Positions 32,929-35,692 of a stretch of 35,692 bases of DNA are shown here, piece by piece. A model generated the notes under the pieces. It had not been told where the DNA came from and searched no databases. It saw only the letters and a list, made by a program, of their open reading frames with translations. The position numbers were made by a program, and so were the translations under genes. This DNA is from Antribacter soli (GTDB lineage: Bacteria > Actinomycetota > Actinomycetes > Actinomycetales > Cellulomonadaceae). The stretch is taken from positions 1 through 35,692 of the forward strand of contig NZ_JAKGSG010000032.1 of the NCBI RefSeq assembly GCF_021568775.1, given 5' to 3'. Numbering within the stretch: position 1 is the first letter of the stretch; every line of letters starts with the position of its first letter.

Positions 32929-35471
32929 GCGGTGGCGTCCTTCGCCCCGTCTACGTCCTGCCCGACACCGGACGGGTCGCCCCGGTCCTCCACGTCGCCG
33001 ACTGCGGTTCCCGCCTGGTCAGAGGGTTCGCGGGGCTCGTCGCCGAGCTCGTCACCGGGGGCGGCGTCCTCCGGCTCGTCCTCGTCGCCGAGGTCGTCGG
33101 GCTCGACCTCGGTAAGGGAGGGCTCGCCTGCGGGGTCGGCGTCCAACGGCTCGTCGTCGTCAAGGTCGTCGTCGTCCGAGGGGTCGGACGGTTCGTCCTC
33201 GTCGTCGCCGAGGTCGTCGTCGAGCTCGTCCTCAGGCGCCTCGTCGTCCTCGTCGGAGTCGTCGTCCTGCTCCGACTCGCCGAGGTCTGCTTCCTCGTCA
33301 TAGACGTCGTAGACGACGACGTCGTCCTCGAGCGGCGATGCACCGATGGCACGTTCCAGGGACTTCGGGTCGACGGTGGCGAGCAGCGCGTCGGCTTCCT
33401 CCGTGCGGCCCGCGGCTTCGAGCGCGATCGCCCGGGCCTGGAGCACCCGGAGGCCGAGGTCGCCCTGCGCCTCGTCGGCGGGGATCTTGTCCAGGACGGC
33501 CAGGGCGGCGTCGTGCTCACCGAGGTCGGTCCTGGCGCCGCTCACGACGATGGCGAGCTCGGTCCGACCAAGTGCGTCGAGCGTCCCCGCCTCGTCCGAC
33601 GCCGCAAGGGCGATCGCACGCTCCGGACGGCCGAGTCCACGCTCGGCGTCCGCCATGATCGGCAGGTGCTCGGACGAGCCGTTGAGACGGCGCACGGTCC
33701 GCAGCTCGCGGAGCGCCTCGGCATAGCGGCCCGTGCGATACGCGGCGATACCCGCCGCCTCGCGCACGATGTCGACCCGGCCGCCACGGCGCACCGCGGC
33801 CTGTGCGTGCTCGTAGGCACGCTCCGGGTCGATCTCGAGCAGCCGGCCGGCCATCACGAGGTGCAGGCCGACCTGCTCGGCGTTGTCCTTGGTGAGCCCG
33901 CGCAACCGCCCGCGGGCGTCGCGGTCGAGATCACTGAACGACACGTCCTCGGCGATCTCCGGCTCGGGGATCCGCTCACTCGGGCGCTCGTCGTCACGGC
34001 GCGCGCGGTCGCCGAAGGGGCGACGCTCGCCGCCCTGGGCGCGGTCGCCGTAGGGCTTGCGCTCGCCGCGGTCGGGGCGGTCGCCGTAGGGCTTGCGCTC
34101 GCCGCGGTCGGGGCGGTCGCCGTACGGGCGACGCTCGCCACCCGAGGGGCGGTCGGAGCGGAAGCCACGGCCGGCGTCGTCACGACGCGGACGATCGCCC
34201 GATGTGCGGTCACCGTAGGGGCGATCGCCGGACGGGCGCTCACCATAGGGGCGGCGTTCGCCGCGGTCCTGGCGGTCACCCGTCGGGCGGTCGCCGTAGG
34301 GGCGACGCTCACCACGCTGCTCGTCGTCACGACGCGGACGGTCGCCGAAGGAGCGCTCGCCCGAGGGACGCTCACCGAAAGGCCGGCGCTCGCCGCCCTG
34401 AGGGCGATCACCGTACGAACGACGCTCACCAAAGGGACGGTCACTCGAAGGGCGGTCACCGTAAGGCTTACGCTCGCCGCGGTCTGGGCGGTCCCCCGTC
34501 GGGCGGTCGGACCGGAAGCCGCGGCCCGCGTCGTCACGACGCGGACGATCGCCGTACGAGCGGTCACCCGTCGGGCGGTCGCCGTAGGGGCGACGCTCAC
34601 CGCGGTCTTCGAACTGGCGCTGCGGACGGTCGCCGCCGCGCTGCTCGTCGTCACGACGAGGACGGTCGCCGAAGGAGCGCTCGCCCGAGGGACGCTCACC
34701 GTACGGGCGACGCTCGCCACCCTGGGCGCGGTCGCCGAATGACCGGCGTTCGCCACCCTGCGGGCGGTCGCCGTACGAACGACGCTCACCACCCTGCGGG
34801 CGGTCACCGTACGGGCGACGCTCGCCGCGGTCTGGGCGGTCGCCCGAGGGGCGGTCGGAGCGGAAGCCACGCCCGGCGTCGTCACGACGCGGACGGCCGC
34901 CCGACGTGCGGTCGCCGTAGGGGCGATCGCCGGACGGGCGCTCACCATAGGGGCGGCGCTCGCCGCGGTCCTGACGGTCACCCGTCGGACGGTCACCGGT
35001 GGGGCGGTCGCCGTAGGGGCGACGCTCACCACGGTCTTCGGACCGGCGCTGCGGACGGTCGCCGCCGCGCTGCTCGTCGTCACGACGAGGACGGTCGCCG
35101 AAGGAGCGCTCGCCCGAGGGACGCTCACCGTACGGGCGACGCTCGCCACCCTGGGCGCGGTCGCCGAAGGGCCGGCGTTCGCCACCCTGCGGGCGATCAC
35201 CGTACGAACGCTCCGGGCGCGACGGCCGACCCTGGCTGTCGTCCCGTCGCGGCCGATCACCGGAGCTCCGGTCCTGCTGGCCGGCTCCTCGGTCGTCCTC
35301 ACGTCGTCGCGGTCCGTCGTGGCCGCCTTCCCGGCGCGGGCGGCCGTAGCCACCCTCGTTCCGGGGACCACCGTCCCCGCGGCCGCCGCCACTGCGCGGT
35401 CCGCGGTTGAAGCGCTCTTCTGAGCGCCCGCCCTCGCGCCCAGACCCCTGCTCACGGGGCGATTCGTTCAC
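32925..35471 (-). CDS. Giant polyampholyte-repeat TPR protein with acidic tail
   Basis: 848 aa in three parts. Residues 1 to about 498 are almost entirely Arg, Asp, Gly, Pro, Glu, Ser, Tyr and Gln, built from units such as GERRPYGDRP; I count 26 [FY]G[DE]R motifs. Residues about 500-710 are helical and TPR-like (LEIDPERAYEHAQAAVRRGGRVDIVREAAGIAAYRTGRYAEALRELRTVRRL). Residues about 712-848 form a very acidic Asp/Glu tail. The GTG at 35471 has GAAGGGA five bases upstream; earlier in-frame residues overlap the rRNA terminator. Only the TPR part is conserved (Rv1691-like position). A role as an RNA- or ribosome-associated scaffold is inference from composition and the rRNA neighbour. Confidence 0.88.
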   Translation of the reverse strand: MNESPREQGSGREGGRSEERFNRGPRSGGGRGDGGPRNEGGYGRPRREGGHDGPRRREDDRGAGQQDRSSGDRPRRDDSQGRPSRPERSYGDRPQGGERRPFGDRAQGGERRPYGERPSGERSFGDRPRRDDEQRGGDRPQRRSEDRGERRPYGDRPTGDRPTGDRQDRGERRPYGERPSGDRPYGDRTSGGRPRRDDAGRGFRSDRPSGDRPDRGERRPYGDRPQGGERRSYGDRPQGGERRSFGDRAQGGERRPYGERPSGERSFGDRPRRDDEQRGGDRPQRQFEDRGERRPYGDRPTGDRSYGDRPRRDDAGRGFRSDRPTGDRPDRGERKPYGDRPSSDRPFGERRSYGDRPQGGERRPFGERPSGERSFGDRPRRDDEQRGERRPYGDRPTGDRQDRGERRPYGERPSGDRPYGDRTSGDRPRRDDAGRGFRSDRPSGGERRPYGDRPDRGERKPYGDRPDRGERKPYGDRAQGGERRPFGDRARRDDERPSERIPEPEIAEDVSFSDLDRDARGRLRGLTKDNAEQVGLHLVMAGRLLEIDPERAYEHAQAAVRRGGRVDIVREAAGIAAYRTGRYAEALRELRTVRRLNGSSEHLPIMADAERGLGRPERAIALAASDEAGTLDALGRTELAIVVSGARTDLGEHDAALAVLDKIPADEAQGDLGLRVLQARAIALEAAGRTEEADALLATVDPKSLERAIGASPLEDDVVVYDVYDEEADLGESEQDDDSDEDDEAPEDELDDDLGDDEDEPSDPSDDDDLDDDEPLDADPAGEPSLTEVEPDDLGDEDEPEDAAPGDELGDEPREPSDQAGTAVGDVEDRGDPSGVGQDVDGAKDATA
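33990..35260 (-). repeat. Higher-order tandem repeats encoding the RD/YG-rich region
   Basis: The minor unit is about 24-36 bp encoding GERRPYGDRP-like peptides. Superimposed are long near-identical copies. On the plus strand GAAGGAGCGC begins at 34347, 34671 and 35100, spacings of 324 and 429 bp, both multiples of three. At least 100 bp match between the copies near 34634-34740 and 35061-35167. The peptides FGDRPRRDDEQRG and RPRRDDAGRGFRSDRP each occur three times. This implies recent in-frame duplication. Confidence 0.9.
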
Positions 35472-35500
35472 GGTGTTCCCTTCGAAGACAGATTCGTTCC

Positions 35501-35506
35501 ATTGTC
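35501..35506 (-). promoter_or_regulatory. Possible -10 for the repeat/TPR gene
   Basis: GACAAT on the minus strand (35506-35501), 29 nt upstream of the GTG and downstream of the rRNA terminator. No clear -35 is seen. It would allow transcription independent of the rRNA operon. Confidence 0.35.
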
Positions 35507-35563
35507 CCACGCCACGGTGTTCGGGCCGCGACCGGGTCGGGCTCCGCAGGTGTGAGATCAGGC

Positions 35564-35606
35564 AAAAATGCGTGAAGGCCCGCACCGGGGGGTGCGGGCC
35601 TTCACG
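35564..35606 (-). terminator. Intrinsic terminator of the rRNA operon
   Basis: CGTGAAGGCCCGCACC (35571-35586) and GGTGCGGGCCTTCACG (35591-35606) form a perfect 16-bp stem with a 4-nt loop. On the minus strand it is followed by a T5 tract (35568-35564). It lies a few bases after the 5S 3' end, exactly as expected. Confidence 0.95.
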
Positions 35607-35612
35607 TGAAGG

Positions 35613-35692
35613 GTGTTCGGCGGCGTCCTACTCTCCCACCCCGTCACCAGGGCAGTACCATCGGCGCTGAAGGGCTGAGCTTCCGGGTTCGG
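35613..35692 (-). rRNA. rrf: 5S ribosomal RNA, 3' part (cut by window end)
   Basis: Read on the minus strand, the window end gives the 5S segments CCGAACCCGGAAGCT, CAGCGCCGATGGTACTGC and GGGAGAGTAGGACGCCGCCG. These are the conserved loop and 3' stem parts of actinobacterial 5S rRNA. About 80 of roughly 117-120 nt are present; the 5' part lies beyond the window. It is the last gene of an rRNA operon transcribed toward the TPR gene. Confidence 0.97.

Noticed and set aside
32727-34742. 671-codon plus-strand open frame rich in Val, Ala and Thr
   Set aside because: It is the complement of the TPR/repeat gene. Its regularity is inherited from the coding repeats on the minus strand, and it has no ribosome-binding site or conserved domain.
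33990-35260. Regular repeats resembling a CRISPR array at first glance
   Set aside because: Repeats vary in length, have no unique spacers of constant size, keep a reading frame, and no cas genes are nearby. They encode protein repeats.
33854-35455. 533-codon second minus-strand frame over the repeat region
   Set aside because: It is a frame-shifted reading of the same repeats. The frame ending at 32925 has the Shine-Dalgarno, continues into the TPR-like domain and overlaps the HAD gene start.

Overview
The window is very GC-rich, gene-dense chromosomal DNA with many GTG starts and ATGA/GTGA gene overlaps. Its gene order matches two conserved actinobacterial blocks. From recalled gene order, one corresponds to the M. 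tuberculosis Rv1456c-Rv1466 suf/ctaA region and the other to the Rv1691-Rv1700 region (TPR, HAD phosphatase, tlyA, NAD kinase, recN, steA, mctB, pyrG, Nudix). Protein style suggests an order Micrococcales actinobacterium (Cellulomonas/Promicromonospora relatives). That assignment is inference. I see no transposase, integrase, CRISPR array or tRNA.

Positions 1-7000 hold a complete minus-strand SUF Fe-S assembly operon, sufR-sufB-sufD-Rieske ferredoxin-sufC-sufS-sufU-sufT. A perfect 10-bp inverted repeat overlaps the likely sufR promoter. Positions 1-82 contain only G and C and look like assembly or sequencing trouble. Positions 7101-10054 (plus) carry an ABC exporter pair and heme A synthase ctaA, the conserved divergent neighbours of suf.

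Positions 10089-17820 form an accessory-looking block: an FAD monooxygenase (minus), a DrrAB-type drug exporter (plus), a large SARP-type regulator with wHTH, BTAD and NTPase domains (minus), and an F420-dependent LLM-type oxidoreductase (plus). The drrAB promoter region has a 7-2-7 palindrome and GTGACAG repeats at 11-bp spacing, the geometry SARP activators use. I propose a small self-regulated xenobiotic or specialised-metabolite response cassette.

Positions 17979-20722 (minus) contain an HNH-like zinc-ribbon protein, a DUF4230 membrane protein and a Nudix hydrolase, with strong inverted repeats between them. Positions 20726-35471 (minus) are a long conserved housekeeping and cell-envelope cluster read from right to left. 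It runs from a giant repeat-rich TPR protein through a HAD phosphatase, a small protein, TlyA, NAD kinase, RecN, SteA, MctB/SteB, an MraY-like glycosyltransferase, MurJ and CTP synthase to Nudix. The window ends in the 3' part of a 5S rRNA on the minus strand, followed by a textbook intrinsic terminator.

The most unusual items are the 848-aa polyampholyte repeat/TPR protein beside the rRNA operon, the SARP-exporter-oxidoreductase cassette, the MraY-like/MurJ pair inside the SteA/SteB division locus, and two strong inverted-repeat elements around the DUF4230 gene.
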